Shown here: piece after piece, positions 21,928 to 33,827 of the stretch
Numbering within the stretch: position 1 is the stretch's first letter
How the letters are laid out: each line of letters begins with the position of its first letter
Origin: Aegilops tauschii subsp. strangulata
Taxonomy: Eukaryota > Streptophyta > Magnoliopsida > Poales > Poaceae
NCBI RefSeq assembly: GCF_002575655.3
Contig: NC_053040.3
Location: forward strand, 361,830,267-361,894,266
Direction of reading: 5' to 3'
DNA length: 64,000 nt
The notes under the pieces: model-generated
Seen by the model: only the letters and a program-made list of their open reading frames with translations
The model's database searches: none
What the model was told of the DNA's origin: nothing
Program-made: the position numbers and the translations under genes

Positions 21928-23452
21928 TAATGACCCACAAGTATAGGGGATCTATCGTAGTCCTTTCGATAAGTAAGAGTGTTTAATCCAATGAGGAGCA
22001 GAAGGAAATGACAAGCGGTTTTCAGTAAGGTATTCTCTGCAAGCACTGAAATTATCGGTAACAGATAGTTTTCTGATAAGGTAATTCGTAACGGGTAACA
22101 AGTAACAAAAGTAAACAAGGTGCAGCAAGGTGGCCCAATCCTTTTTGTAGCAAAGGACAAGCCTGGACAAACTCTTATATAAAGGAAAATGCTCCGGAGG
22201 ACCCATGGGAATTATCGTCAAGCTAGTTTTCATCATGCTCATATGATTCGCGTTCGTTACTTTGATAATTTGACATGTGGGTGGACCGGTGCTCGGATAC
22301 TGCCCTTCCTTGGACAAGCATCCCACTTATGATTACTCCCTCTCGCAAGCATGCACAACTACGAAAGAAGAATTAAGGTAAACCTAACCATAGCATGAAA
22401 CATGTGGATCCAAATCAGCCCCTTACGAAGCAACGCATAAACTAGGGTATAAGCTTCTGTCACTCTAGCAACCCATCATCTACTTATTACTTCCCAATGC
22501 CTTCCCCTAGGCCCAAACAATGGTGAAGTATCATGTAGTCGACGTTCACATAACACCACTAGAGGAAAGACAACATACATATCATCAAAATATCGAACGG
22601 GTACCAAATTCACATGACTACTTATAGCAAGACTTCTCCCATGCCCTCAGGAACAAACGTAACTACTCACAAATCATATTCATTTTCATAATCATAGGGG
22701 TATTAATATGCATAAAGGATCTGAACATATGATCTTCCACCGAATAAACCAACTAGCATCAACTACAAGGAGTAATCAACACTACTAGCAACCCACAAGT
22801 ACCAATCTGAGGTTTTGAGACAAAGATCGGATACAAGAGATGAACTAGGGTTTGAGAGGAGATGGTGCTGGTGAAGATGTTGATGGAGATTGACCCCGTC
22901 CTGATGAGAGGATCAATGGTGATGATGGTGGTGACGATTTCCCCCCTCCCGGAGGGATGTTTCCCCGGCAGAACACCTCCGCCGGAGCCCTAGATTGGTT
23001 CCGCCAAGGTTCCGCCTCGAGACGGCGGCGCTTCATCCCGAAAGCTTCCTCTTATTTTTTTTCCAGGGCGAAAGACTTCATATAGCAAAAGATGGGCACC
23101 GAAGGCCTGCTAGGGGGCCCACGAGGCAGGGGGCGCGCCTAGGGGGGTAGGGCGCGCCCCCCACCCTCGTGGATGGTGGGTGGCCCCCCTCTGGTGCTTT
23201 CTTCGCCCAATATTTTTTATATATTCCAAAACTGACTTTCGTGAAGTTTTAGGACTTTTGGAGTTGTGCAGAATAGGTCTCTAATATTTGCTCCTTTTCC
23301 AGTCCAGAATTCCAGCTGCCGGCATTCTCCCCCTTCATGTAAACCTTGCAAAATAAGAGAGAAAAGGCATAAGTATTGTGACATAATGTGTAATAATAGC
23401 CCATAATGCAATAAATATTGATATAAAAGCATGATGCAAAATGGACGTATCA
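21928..23452 (-). mobile_element. Solo Gypsy LTR (1525 bp)
   Basis: On the minus strand it runs from TGATACGTCCATTTTGCATC at 23452 to ACTTGTGGGTCATTA at 21928, a mutated CA end. A perfect five-base duplication GTGGG flanks it (21923-21927 and 23453-23457). No internal region is present, so it is a solo LTR formed by recombination between two LTRs. It interrupts the gag pseudogene of element A and is closely similar to the LTR at 61826-63345. Confidence 0.9.
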
Positions 23453-24069
23453 GTGGGTTAGGCTTAAATGTGTTTGATATATACTTCATGATGCTTTCTT
23501 TATGTTTCAATTCTTACTTTTAAGTGAGTACCATAAAAAATGTCAATACCTAACTAAAAGGCTTAAAAGAAAAGTGCTTGTTGGGAGGCAACCCAATATT
23601 TATCCTTACCGTTTTTGTGTGTCTACATGATTATGCTATTGTAGTAATCATGTTTTATATCTTTTATTTCAACAAATTGACAGGTTAAGCCTTTAGGTTG
23701 ATGTGGATTGGTTATTTGGTTCTGTGCAAAAAACAGAAAGTTTAGCGTCCAGTGCATGAATTTACATTCTGTACTGGAGTACGATAAAATTCTGAATTGT
23801 TTACAGAATACTTCTATGATTTTTTATGTTTTCCTAATTTTCAAAACTTTTGGATTTACGGAAGTATGAACGAAAATTAGATCTTCACGTGTTGTTCCGT
23901 TTTTGATAGATTCTGTCTAGTTTTCTTGTTTTCGAGTTTCCATAGCTTATATTAAGTGATATATATTGTGTAAATGATAGAGTACGGTAGACATTATGTG
24001 AGAACAATTATGAATCTTGGTTTGACATTAACCAAGTGAATGATTTATTACTAACCTATCTCACAAAGT

Positions 24070-27000
24070 TGTAACGCCCACGATGCGGCTATATCTCCCA
24101 CGTGTCGAGGCACGACTTAGAGGCATAACCGCATAGTGGTTTTGTCGCAAGAAGGGTCATCTTCACACAATCCCATGTAATGAACAAGAATGGGATAAAG
24201 AGTTGGCTTACAATCGCCACTTCACACAATACATGAATATAAATCATACATCATCCAAAATACAAACATATAGACCGACTACGGCCAAAATCCAGGTGAA
24301 AATAAGACAACCCCAAATGCTAGATCCCCGATCGTCCCAACTGGGCTCCACTACTGATCATCAGGAAAAGACACATAGTAATGGCCACGTTCCTCGTCGA
24401 ACTCCCACTTGAGATCGACGCCATCATCTGCACTGGCATCATCGGCACCTACAACTGTTTTGGTAGAATCTGTGAGTCACGGGAACTCAGCAATCTCACA
24501 CCCGCGAGATCAAGACTATTTAAGCTTGAAGGAAAGGATGGTGTAATGAGGTGGAGCTGCAGCGGCAATAAGCACATATGGTGGCTAACTTGTGCAAATG
24601 AGAGCGAGAAGAGAAGCAACGGAACGGTCGTCATCTAGCAATGACCAAGAAGTGATCCTGAACACCTACTTACGTCATACATAACACAGACCGTGTTCAC
24701 TTCCCGGACTCCGCCGAGAAGAGACCATCACGGCTACACACGCAGTTGATGTATTTTAATTGGGTCAAGTGACAAGTTCTCTACAACCGGACATTAAAAA
24801 ATTCCCATCTGCCTCATAACCGCGGGCACGGCTTTCGAAAGATAATACCCTGCAGGGGTGTCCCAACTTAGCCCATCATAAGCTCTCACGGTCAACGAAG
24901 GATTAACCTTCTCCCGGGAAGACCCGAGCAGTCTCGGAATCCCGGTTTACAAGACATCTCGACAATGGTAAAACAAGACCAGCAAAGCCGCCCGAATGTG
25001 CCGACAAATCCCGATAGGAGCTGCACATATCTCATTCTCAGGGCACACCGGATTGTCCAAGCTTCCGATAGGCCAGACCAGAGTTGCCCCTGGTGGCCAC
25101 CGGCGACTGACAGTTTGGACCAATACTCAGAGGAGCACTGGCCCGGGGGTTTAAAATAAAGATGACCCTCGGGCTCTAGAAAACTTGGGGGAAAAAGGTA
25201 TAGGTCGCAAATGGTAAAACCAAGGTTGTCCTTGCTGGAGGAGTTTTATTCAAGGTGAACTGTCAAGGGGGTCCCATAAATCACCCGACCGCGTAAGGAA
25301 CGCAAACTCAAGGAACATAATCCCGGTATATCAGTAACTAGGGCGGTAAGAGTGGAACAAAACACCAGGCATAAGGCCGAGCCTTCTACCCTTTACCAAA
25401 TATATAGATGCATTAATTAAATAAGAGATATTGTGATATCCCAACATATCCATGTTCCAACATGGAACAACTTCAACTTCACCTGCAACTAGCAACGCTA
25501 TAAGAGGGGCTGAGCAAAAACGGTAACATAGCCAATCAACGGTTTGCTAGGAAAGGATGGTTAGAGGCTGACATGGCAAAATGGGTGACATGATATAGCA
25601 AGTGATAGGTAGCGGAGCATGGCAATAGAGCGAACAACTAGCAAAGCAAAGATAGAAGTGATTTCGAGGGGTGGTCATCTTGCCTGCAAGGTTCTCAGAG
25701 TTGTCGAAAGCTTGATCCTCGTAAGCGTACTCGACAGGTTCCTTGTTCATGAACTCGTCTGCCGGCTCTACCCAAGATAAGAACACAAGCAACGGAACCA
25801 CAATCAATCACGAGGAATGCACAAGCAACATGATGCAAAACATGTATGATATGCAAGATATGATATGCGATGCATATGCGTGCTCCGGAAGGAAAATGAT
25901 GAACAAGGCAGTAACTTGGCAAACCAAGCATGCCACTGGAAAGATGATATGATTTCGGTCGAAATCGATATAAAGATCACCGGAAACGGATGCACGGTTT
26001 GCAAATGGCAAGCAAAACAAGAATGACACGAATCTGCGATTAACAGCATGATAGCACTTAAAATGCAACAAGCAACAATTCTACAGCACTCCAATATAGC
26101 AACAAAGCATATGAAAGTAATCTACAGGATATTCTTGACAAAAGATGAACACTGAGATACGGCTAGTTCACAACATATCAAGCTCAAACAAGCATGGCAA
26201 AAGTGCAAAAGATAACAGGATCACAGACTTGGTGAAAAACTGGACATGGCAGAAAACAGCATCAGGTAGCAATGTTCGGAGCACAAAATCAACATGCTAC
26301 AGGAACTTAACATAGCAAAACAAGGCATGGAAGTGTTCTACTAAAAGCACATGACAAAAGTCCCTTACTGACCATAAGCCAAAAAGGACCAGAAGATATG
26401 ATGGCAAGCATGTAAACATAGCAAGTTTCGTTATCAGGTTTCAGACTTGGCAGAAAACAGAGCATGGCAGAAATAATAATATGTAGGCCTCTTTGTGAGC
26501 TTGATGCACTCACTACAGAGCAATTGATGACAAAAATAGTATACCTACAGCACGATGGCATGTTTATGAAGCTAACCATGGCAAGAACACAAGCATAGCA
26601 TGTATGGATCAACTACAATAAGCTTGGCAAAATTGCATATCATGTTAAGAATCTGCCAGAAATATTTTATAGCAAAAGTAGAGCACGATTGAGTCATGCT
26701 ATGGCACTCCATAATTGCAAAAAATTGCAGGAATGGATCGATTACAACTATAGCTACAAAACATCCTTACTGAACATCTCCAAAATATGCATGGATCTCT
26801 CTGTAGCATCAAGTTTACATGGCAACAAAATAACAGTAGACAAGGACTTGGAAATCACTAAGTCCCTGAAATCAGAAACATTACGGAGCCTACTTTGCAT
26901 GCTTGTGCTAGTCACCACAGAGATCACAAAAATACATGGCATACACCCTTGGAAAGATGGGCATACTTCAAAACACATGTAGAGCTCATGCCCATAAGAT

Positions 27001-28206
27001 GCACAGATTAAATGATACAAAAATGACAAATCTCCAAGTTCTGTTAAGAACCAGTAGATAACAGCAACTAGTCCTCTTCCAACAGAGATTTGGGCATCAA
27101 GATGACCTCTAATGAACATGATGCAATCGAACAAAATGTATAACATCACGAGACGAACAATTTGACATATTACACGCGCGAATCGGAGCTACATGCAAGG
27201 AGTTATGCAACTATGAACATGAGCACTTGCTGTAGAATATCCCAGACTTGGAAAAAAACGGGGATACGGGAGTCAACCTCTACAGTGCGGATCTGGATCG
27301 GGAGCAACAGGAGCTCGAGGAGCTCGGGCCGGCGACGGGAGAGAACAAGGAGGCGGGCGGCCGGAGGGAGAGGACGGCGGCGTGGGGAAGAGGTGCGGCG
27401 GCGGGGGCGGCGCCGGCGACCGTCGGCGAGGCGGCGAGCCACGGGCGCGGGGCAGGCGCCTCGGGCGGCGGCGGGGTTCGGGCCCCGCGGGCCGGATCTG
27501 GGCTCGCGGGCCCGCGGCGGGATCGGCGGCGGCAGGGACAGGTGGCGCGACGGGATTCGCCGGGGACGGCGGCGCGGACACGTCCGGCGGCGGAGGATTT
27601 TGTCCGGACGCGAGGTGGAAGAAGGGTAGGGTTTGGACTGCGATTGTATTTCGGGAGTCTCACAAATAAATAGGTAGAGGGAGCTAGGAGGCTCCAAATG
27701 AGGTGCGGTTTTCGCCCACACGATCGTGATCGAACGACCTAGAGCATGGAAGAGAGTTTGGTGGGTTTTGGGCTGGTTTTAGAGGGGGTTTTTGCTGGAC
27801 ACTCAAATGGACTTTGCGGATGCCCGGTTAACCGTTGGAGTACCAAACGACCTCCAAATGGAACGAAACTTGACCGGTGGTCTCCGGGTGGTATATTAAG
27901 GCCACTTGACAAGCCTCGGTCCATTCCGAAAAAGTTTGACACCCGCACACGAAAGAAAACAAGAAGGGTGCAACGGAGGAGATAGGAGCGCCGGATTGCA
28001 AAACGGACAACGGGGAAAATGCTCAGATGCAAGAGACGAACACGTATGCAAATGCAATGCACTTGATGACATGATATGAAATGCATGACATGACAAAATA
28101 CAAAACGAAAGACAAAACCCGACCACGGAGGAAATAGCATAGCACATAGCCGAAAATGGCAAGGGTCGGAGTTACAAATATGGCAAGTTACATCCGGGGT
28201 GTTACA
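24070..28206 (-). mobile_element. Solo Gypsy LTR of about 4.1 kb
   Basis: The ends are TGTAACACCCCGGATG (minus strand, 28206) and CATCGTGGGCGTTACA (24070). A perfect duplication AAAGT flanks it (24065-24069 and 28207-28211). No primer site, gag or pol is present, so I read it as a solo LTR from a family with very long LTRs. A GC-rich block (27290-27620) resembles a transcribed leader. The open frames there overlap in several frames and are not called as genes. A full element with LTRs too divergent to notice is a less likely alternative. Confidence 0.75.
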
Positions 28207-28536
28207 AAAGTTTCGTTAAGTTTTGTGTGATTGAAGTTTTCAAGTTTTGAGTGAGATGACAATGGAAGGAGAATAAGGAGTGGATAGATCATAAGCTTGG
28301 AGATGCTCAAGGCACCCCAAAGTAATATTCAAGGAAGACTCAAGCATCTAACCTTGGGGATGCCCCGGAAGGCATCCCCTCTTCCGCCTTCGAAACTATC
28401 GGTATACCTCACTCGAAACTATTTTTTAATTCTTTACATGATATGTGTTTTGCTTGGGGCGTCTTTTTGTTTTGTTTGCTGTTTGATACAATCCTTAGAT
28501 CTGGATTTTTTTTATTTGGAGAGAGTTTTTACATAG

Positions 28537-29898
28537 TGATATATACGTCCATTTTGCATCATATTTTCCTACTGTTATTTTCATTGTTTCAAAGTTATAT
28601 TTCACTTTTAGGTGCAACTATAATGTATTTTCTCTCTTAAATTGCAAGTTCTATCACGAGAGAGGGATTGTCAGTAGCTGGAATTCTGGACCTAAAAAGA
28701 GCTACAACAGAGATAGATATTCTCCGGAGATCCAAATGACCCGAAATTTTACAGAGATTTACTTTGGAATATATAGAAAATACTGGAAAAAGCTCCTGGA
28801 GGGGACCCACCAGTGAGCCACAAGCTAAGGTGGTGCGCCCCGAGCACGCCACTTGAGCTTGTGGTCCCACAAGCAGGCCTCCGGGGCCCATCTTCTCCTA
28901 TATGAAACCATTTCCCCTAGAAAAATCAAGAGAAGAATTTCGAGATGAAGCGTCTCCGCCTCAAGGCGGAACCTGGGCAGCAACACTTTTGCTCTCCGAT
29001 GGAGCGATTCCGCTTGGGATACTTCCCTGTGCGAGGGGGAAATCGAAGCCATCATCATCACCAATGTGCCTCTCATCGTGGAAGGACTCATCTCCATCAG
29101 CATCTTCACCAACACCATCTCATCTCTAAACCCTAGTTCATCTCTTGTATTCAGTCCAAAACATCATATTGGTACATGTGGTTTGCTAGTTGTGTTGATT
29201 ACATCTTGTAGTTGATGCTAGTTGGTTTATTTGGTGGAAGATCATATGTTCAGATTGTTAATCATATATTATTCTCCTCTGATCATGAGCACGGATATGA
29301 TTTGTGAGTAGCTTTGTTTGTTCTTGAGGACATGGGAGAAGTCTTGTTATAAGTAATCACGTGAAGTTGGTTTTCGTGCAATATATTGATGATGTGTTAT
29401 GTTGCTCTTCCTCTAGTGGTGTCGTGCGAATGTCAACTACGACACATTACCATGCTTGGGCCTAGGGGAAGGCATTATGGGATTAGTAAGTAGATGGTGG
29501 GTTGCGGGAGTGACAGAATCTTGAACCCTATTTTACGCACAATTCCGTAAGGGGCTGATTTGGATCCATATGTTTCATGTTATGGTTAGATTTATCTTAA
29601 TTCTTCTTTCATAGTTGCGGATGCTTGCGAGAGGGGGTAATCATAAGTGGGTTGCTTATTCAAGTAAGAACAGCACCCGAGCACCGGTTATCCACATAAC
29701 AATCTATTAAAGTAGTGAACGCGAATTAATGAATCGTGATGAAGTTAACTAGATGAGATTCCCATGTGTCCTCGAGAACGCTTTTCTCACTATAAGAAGT
29801 ACTTCCGGCTTGTCCTTTGCAATAAAAGGCTTGGGACACCTTGCTTCACCTTTTTACTTTTGTTACTTGTTACTTGCTATCAAACCATTTGTTACTCC
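28537..29898 (+). mobile_element. Gypsy LTR, 3' truncated
   Basis: It starts TGATATATACGTCCATTTTG and follows the same order of motifs as the LTR at 61826-63345: CTATATGAAACCATTTC, GCGTCTCCGCCTCAAGGCGG, CTTGTAGTTGATGCTAGTTG, GGATGCTTGCGAGAGG. It is cut at 29898, about 150 bp before the expected end, where element B begins. It directly abuts the truncated internal region of element A. Confidence 0.75.
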
Positions 29899-31251
29899 TC
29901 ATATCTCCTTTTTATTGATCCGGTATTGGAACAAGAAAGGGTATCCTGCACCTATTTCCCCAGAGGTGACCCTGGGTATCGAACCCACGAGAGGAAGACT
30001 GCCTTGAAGCGATGGTCTCTAGCAAGCTTTTGCCAAAGTGTCAAATCCATCTTTTGACCGGATCAGCAAGCAAATAGTGATTCAGACACTTATAATAAAA
30101 AGAAGGTACAGGGATGAGGTCTTAATGCTTACAACCATGTATTGGTGTTGGTATAAAAATGATATTAGTTTGTGCTCGGGAAGTCATCCATCAAGAGGTG
30201 CTTGCTTTGTTTGGAATGGGGGATGTGTCCAAATAACATCCTGACCGGCACGAGTGCTTCATCAAGAATCAGTTGTCGTACCGAAGGCCCCCTATCCGTC
30301 TCACGGGGTTGCCCCAATAATTAAGATAATAATATCAGACAAAAGCTTTGGGCGTTCAATTACTACACCTCATGAATCCCCAAGGATATGATCAATGTTA
30401 CCCTACTAAACCTTACTGTCATCGATGGTCGGTATAACACTTCATGGTTCCCTTGCTCCTAACCTCACCAGTGCTATATCTCCTTGATCCTGGGTACCTG
30501 CAGGGATGAAGATTGCGGACAAGACAAGATATACTTCACGATGCAATTTTATTTCACATATACAAGACGTTGTGTCAAAGACTTCCATTGACCACTTCAC
30601 CAAATACCTAGGGCAGCAAGGCTCATGCCTCACCCCATACCTTACCGGAGTACTCACACATGGAGATCAGATCGCGAGAAGAAATCATTGAAGAACACAT
30701 CTTGAGATTGATTGATTGCAATATGTCTTACAATGGATGCCTTGTTGATGCACGATTACAAGTATGAACTAGATGAGAGAGGGCTATGGTGGTGGATATG
30801 GCTATGGAGGTGAAAATGGCGGCGGCTAGGGTTTGTCGATGAAGATGATGGTGAATGGGTTGTGGTTGTGCTTGACGATCCTCCTCTGCTCGTTTTGTTG
30901 ACATTTCGACGGGGTCCCCTTAATAAAAGTTGTTTAGGTGGACGACCTGCCTCGCTTTCCACGCCAAACGACCGCTCATGCGAGCGCGTGTGGTCACATG
31001 AAACACCGTCTCTCACCCTAGAGGCCTTCTGATGCCTCCCGATGATTATTTCTTCTCCATTTTCCTTCCTTTCCTTTCTCCCATGTGATATATTCCCTTT
31101 TTAGCCCATTTCTTGTGGAAAAATATTAAAGAGAGGATTTGTGGAATCCTTTGCATTCATTAGTCATTAGTGGCAATATCGGACAAAATATCTCTCTTTT
31201 AATGAAATTTGTTTAAACAAGGTTGAAATGAGTGTAAAATATCACTCATCA
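29899..31251 (-). repeat. 3' LTR of element B (1353 bp)
   Basis: On the minus strand it begins TGATGAGTGATATTTTAC at 31251 and ends near GGAGATATGA at 29899. The final CA is mutated. It matches the LTR at 41330-42451 but contains about 105 bp (around 30890-30995) that the other lacks. Confidence 0.8.
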
Positions 31252-31265
31252 ACTCCCCCAAGCTT
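31252..31265 (-). other. Polypurine tract of element B
   Basis: The minus strand reads AAGCTTGGGGGAGT immediately before the 3' LTR. Confidence 0.8.
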
Positions 31266-32974
31266 AAACTTGATCGTCCTCGAGCAACATAGAGAGAAAT
31301 CCGAATCATATGGAACTTAATTGTTTAAACCAAAATAATGAGAAGGTTTTGGTTCACTTATGATCAGTATGCATAGATAGCCCTCCGCTTCTTGATCTGA
31401 AAACTTATCATAGATATAGCGGTGGCATGGTTATAGTGCAAGTTAGTGAAGCAAAGATAATTAACACAAAGTTTCTGATTTACTAGATAAAACAACTTTG
31501 CAACACTTCATTTTCTTTAATCTAGAGCTCTAGACAACAATTGCTTGCCGGGAATGCACGGAAGAGTTTCTTAAGATAGAGCCATGAAAACATAAGTTAG
31601 GGAGTAGAAAGCATGTAGTGAAACATGATGCTCGGGTGCTCTTGAACACACTCACAATTGTTTCCTCCTCTAGGCTCTTAAACACTTTGTTTCAATCATT
31701 GTTTGCTGGAACTTTGATTGTCACGTGAAGGAGATTATGCCAAATATGTGATCATGCATAGGTTTTCGTTGTAGTTTAATGTTTGGGAACTATGGACCTT
31801 TAGCAATAATGTCTCTTTCGAGCTCTTTTGACCAGTCCCCTTTATTTACCACATACACAACCACTCAAGAGAAAGCCAAATAATATTCATTTGTAGTCTT
31901 GCCACTATGTACGGTAACAAACTCATAGCCGAAATCCGAGCTATTGCTCTTGGTGGATCGTTCATTTGGCCAGCGGAGTCCTTAACATAACATCAAGAAG
32001 GGTGACGAAGCCACATTTGCACACGTAAATGCGCATATAGTAGCAAAGGCCATGGTACCAGCGGAGGGTGTAACACCATGTTGAGATATACAACACAGAT
32101 TTTTGGCATAATCTCACCCACCTTTCAACTAAGTTTCTCTAGATAATTTAATCCACAAGTGCTATCAAGTCCATTAAAATTAACAACATGGGGTTGAGCA
32201 TGTTTAAACATCACCTCCCTACAATTTCTCAACTCCCATGTCTTGAAAGACTTTCTCTTGTGCAAAGTTATACTTGGTTAATTTCATTTCATTTTAAAAA
32301 CTGTCCCATGGTAAGTCTTAGTTGTCTAAACTAAAGAAAACAAAGGCTACAAAATTCTTTCAGCTACTAGAGCAAAACCTTTGTATCAACTATCAAGACT
32401 CACTCCCATCCACACATATTACACATACTACTGCTACATCTACTCTAAGTATCCAAGTGCAAAAGACGGGGGTCGTAGGACATACCTTCACGGTTGCGAA
32501 TTTACACACTTCTCTTCCTTACTCTTGCATTCCTCGTTGTTCTAGCATAGATTAACTCCTCTGAAAATAACATGCAAATGAACTCCAAGGAGCTAAATAA
32601 GAACAAGAGCAAAGCAAAGCTTATTTTGTTTTTTGGTTTTTTTAGAACTAACTTGCAACTCACAAAACGCAAAGGCAAAAATAAATAAGAAGCAAAGTGT
32701 TGGAACAGACCAACACGAGTGTTTTAAAGCCCCACGAGCTTAAGTATAACCTCATTAACATTTATTCAAATACCGCCACATCTTGATGTAGAAGTGGTGA
32801 TAACCTTCCCAAACTGGCGAGATCATTGCGGCGATTGGTCAGGAGCCCACGCTCTTGGCTGCAGTTGGAGAAGTTCATGTAGGCAGACGTGCTCCTCAGA
32901 GACGACGCAAGGTTGCTCATATCATCAATAGATCCCTAAAGGTTGTTGAGGTCCATGTAGGTGGTATAGTCTTA
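31266..32974. other. Non-coding 3' region of element B
   Basis: About 1.7 kb between the accessory ORF and the polypurine tract contains no recognised coding sequence. Element E has a similar non-coding stretch of about 2 kb in the same place. Confidence 0.6.
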
Positions 32975-33650
32975 CTATGGCTGCTCTTCCTCTTCGTCGG
33001 TGGCGAGTTCTTCTTCATCTACTTGTTCAGGTTCTAGCCCTTCTTGGTCAAACGCCGCATCTCCTTCATGTGCAACATAATGCAATTGTCCATTCTCGAT
33101 GGAGAAATGGTTAGGCATAGGTGTGGGTAAAAAGTATGCCACTCCAGGAATTTTGATACAATGACGACCATTATGAACTATTACCATACCAGCGCTAGAA
33201 AGAACACAAATGTTAACAAGGGTGTTACCGACAATGGGGCGGAGATGACTGTAGTCAAGGCCAAGGTAGTTGGCCAACATGGTGATCACTCCTCAATACA
33301 CGATATCTCCTTGTGCATGATTTACTTGATGTGCAAGGTGTAGCAAAAGTATTGCCCTTAAGCTGGGCGAATAATCAACGTCCAGGTTTGCAGCTTTCTC
33401 GAGAATTAGCATGTTCTCATCATTCACCTTAGAAACTTCTCCTCATGCCTAGCTCAGGAGAGTATTCGCACAAGCCCATTTGGTTGCTTTGATCTTCCTT
33501 GTAGTGAGCATTTGGAACTTCTTCCTTGCTCTGCGGTCGGTGAAGACGACCCCCTCAATGGAACCTTGTTGTGGTTGCATGGTGGATGAACTCGAATCAC
33601 CGCGTACACGATAAGACCTCCGCGTAAACATCTACAAATTTTTTTTAGTC
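32975..33650 (-). pseudogene. Decayed accessory ORF of element B
   Basis: The clearest part (33289-32975) encodes VITMLANYLGLDYSHLRP, then SSAGMVIVHNGRHCIKI and an acidic tail rich in E and D. The GG..ITMLANYL stretch aligns with GGIYATRVANYL of the intact accessory ORF in element E, so the two are probably homologous. A stop just before GVITM and frame changes near 33300-33450 break it. The position after protease and before the polypurine tract matches E. Confidence 0.55.
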
Positions 33651-33827
33651 CAACATAATAAAACAATAATGATCCCACGGTACTCACATCATCATACTCC
33701 TCTAAAAACATCAACAAATCCATGCCAAACTTAAGTTTGAATAAAAAATATGCATCTCCTAGTCATGGCAATGCTAGGCATGTAGAACACAGATTCGCGA
33801 AAAATAAGTTTGGGATCAAAGGAGAAA

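Larger units (their letters stand above)
19950..28536 (+). mobile_element. Internal region of Gypsy element A, carrying two later solo LTR insertions
   Basis: Element A internal sequence is found at about 19950-21927, 23458-24069 and 28212-28536. It matches, in the plus orientation, the internal region of the 12678-19898 element. This includes the gag-like ORF, the GCTTGTTGGGAGGCAACCCA segment (23576) and the GGATGCCCCGGAAGGCATCC hairpin (28357). It stops at 28536, where another LTR begins, so the 3' LTR is lost. Many stops and shifts mark it as old. Confidence 0.7.

Noticed and set aside
21952..22326. Open frame of 124 codons (MGCLSKEGQ) on the minus strand, also at 62947-63321
   Set aside because: It is inside an LTR. 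Both copies share it because the LTRs are related, and there is no sign of a real protein.
27162..27721. Overlapping open frames of 95-172 codons on both strands
   Set aside because: All lie in the GC-rich part of a solo LTR and are rich in R, P, G and A. None has a recognisable domain.
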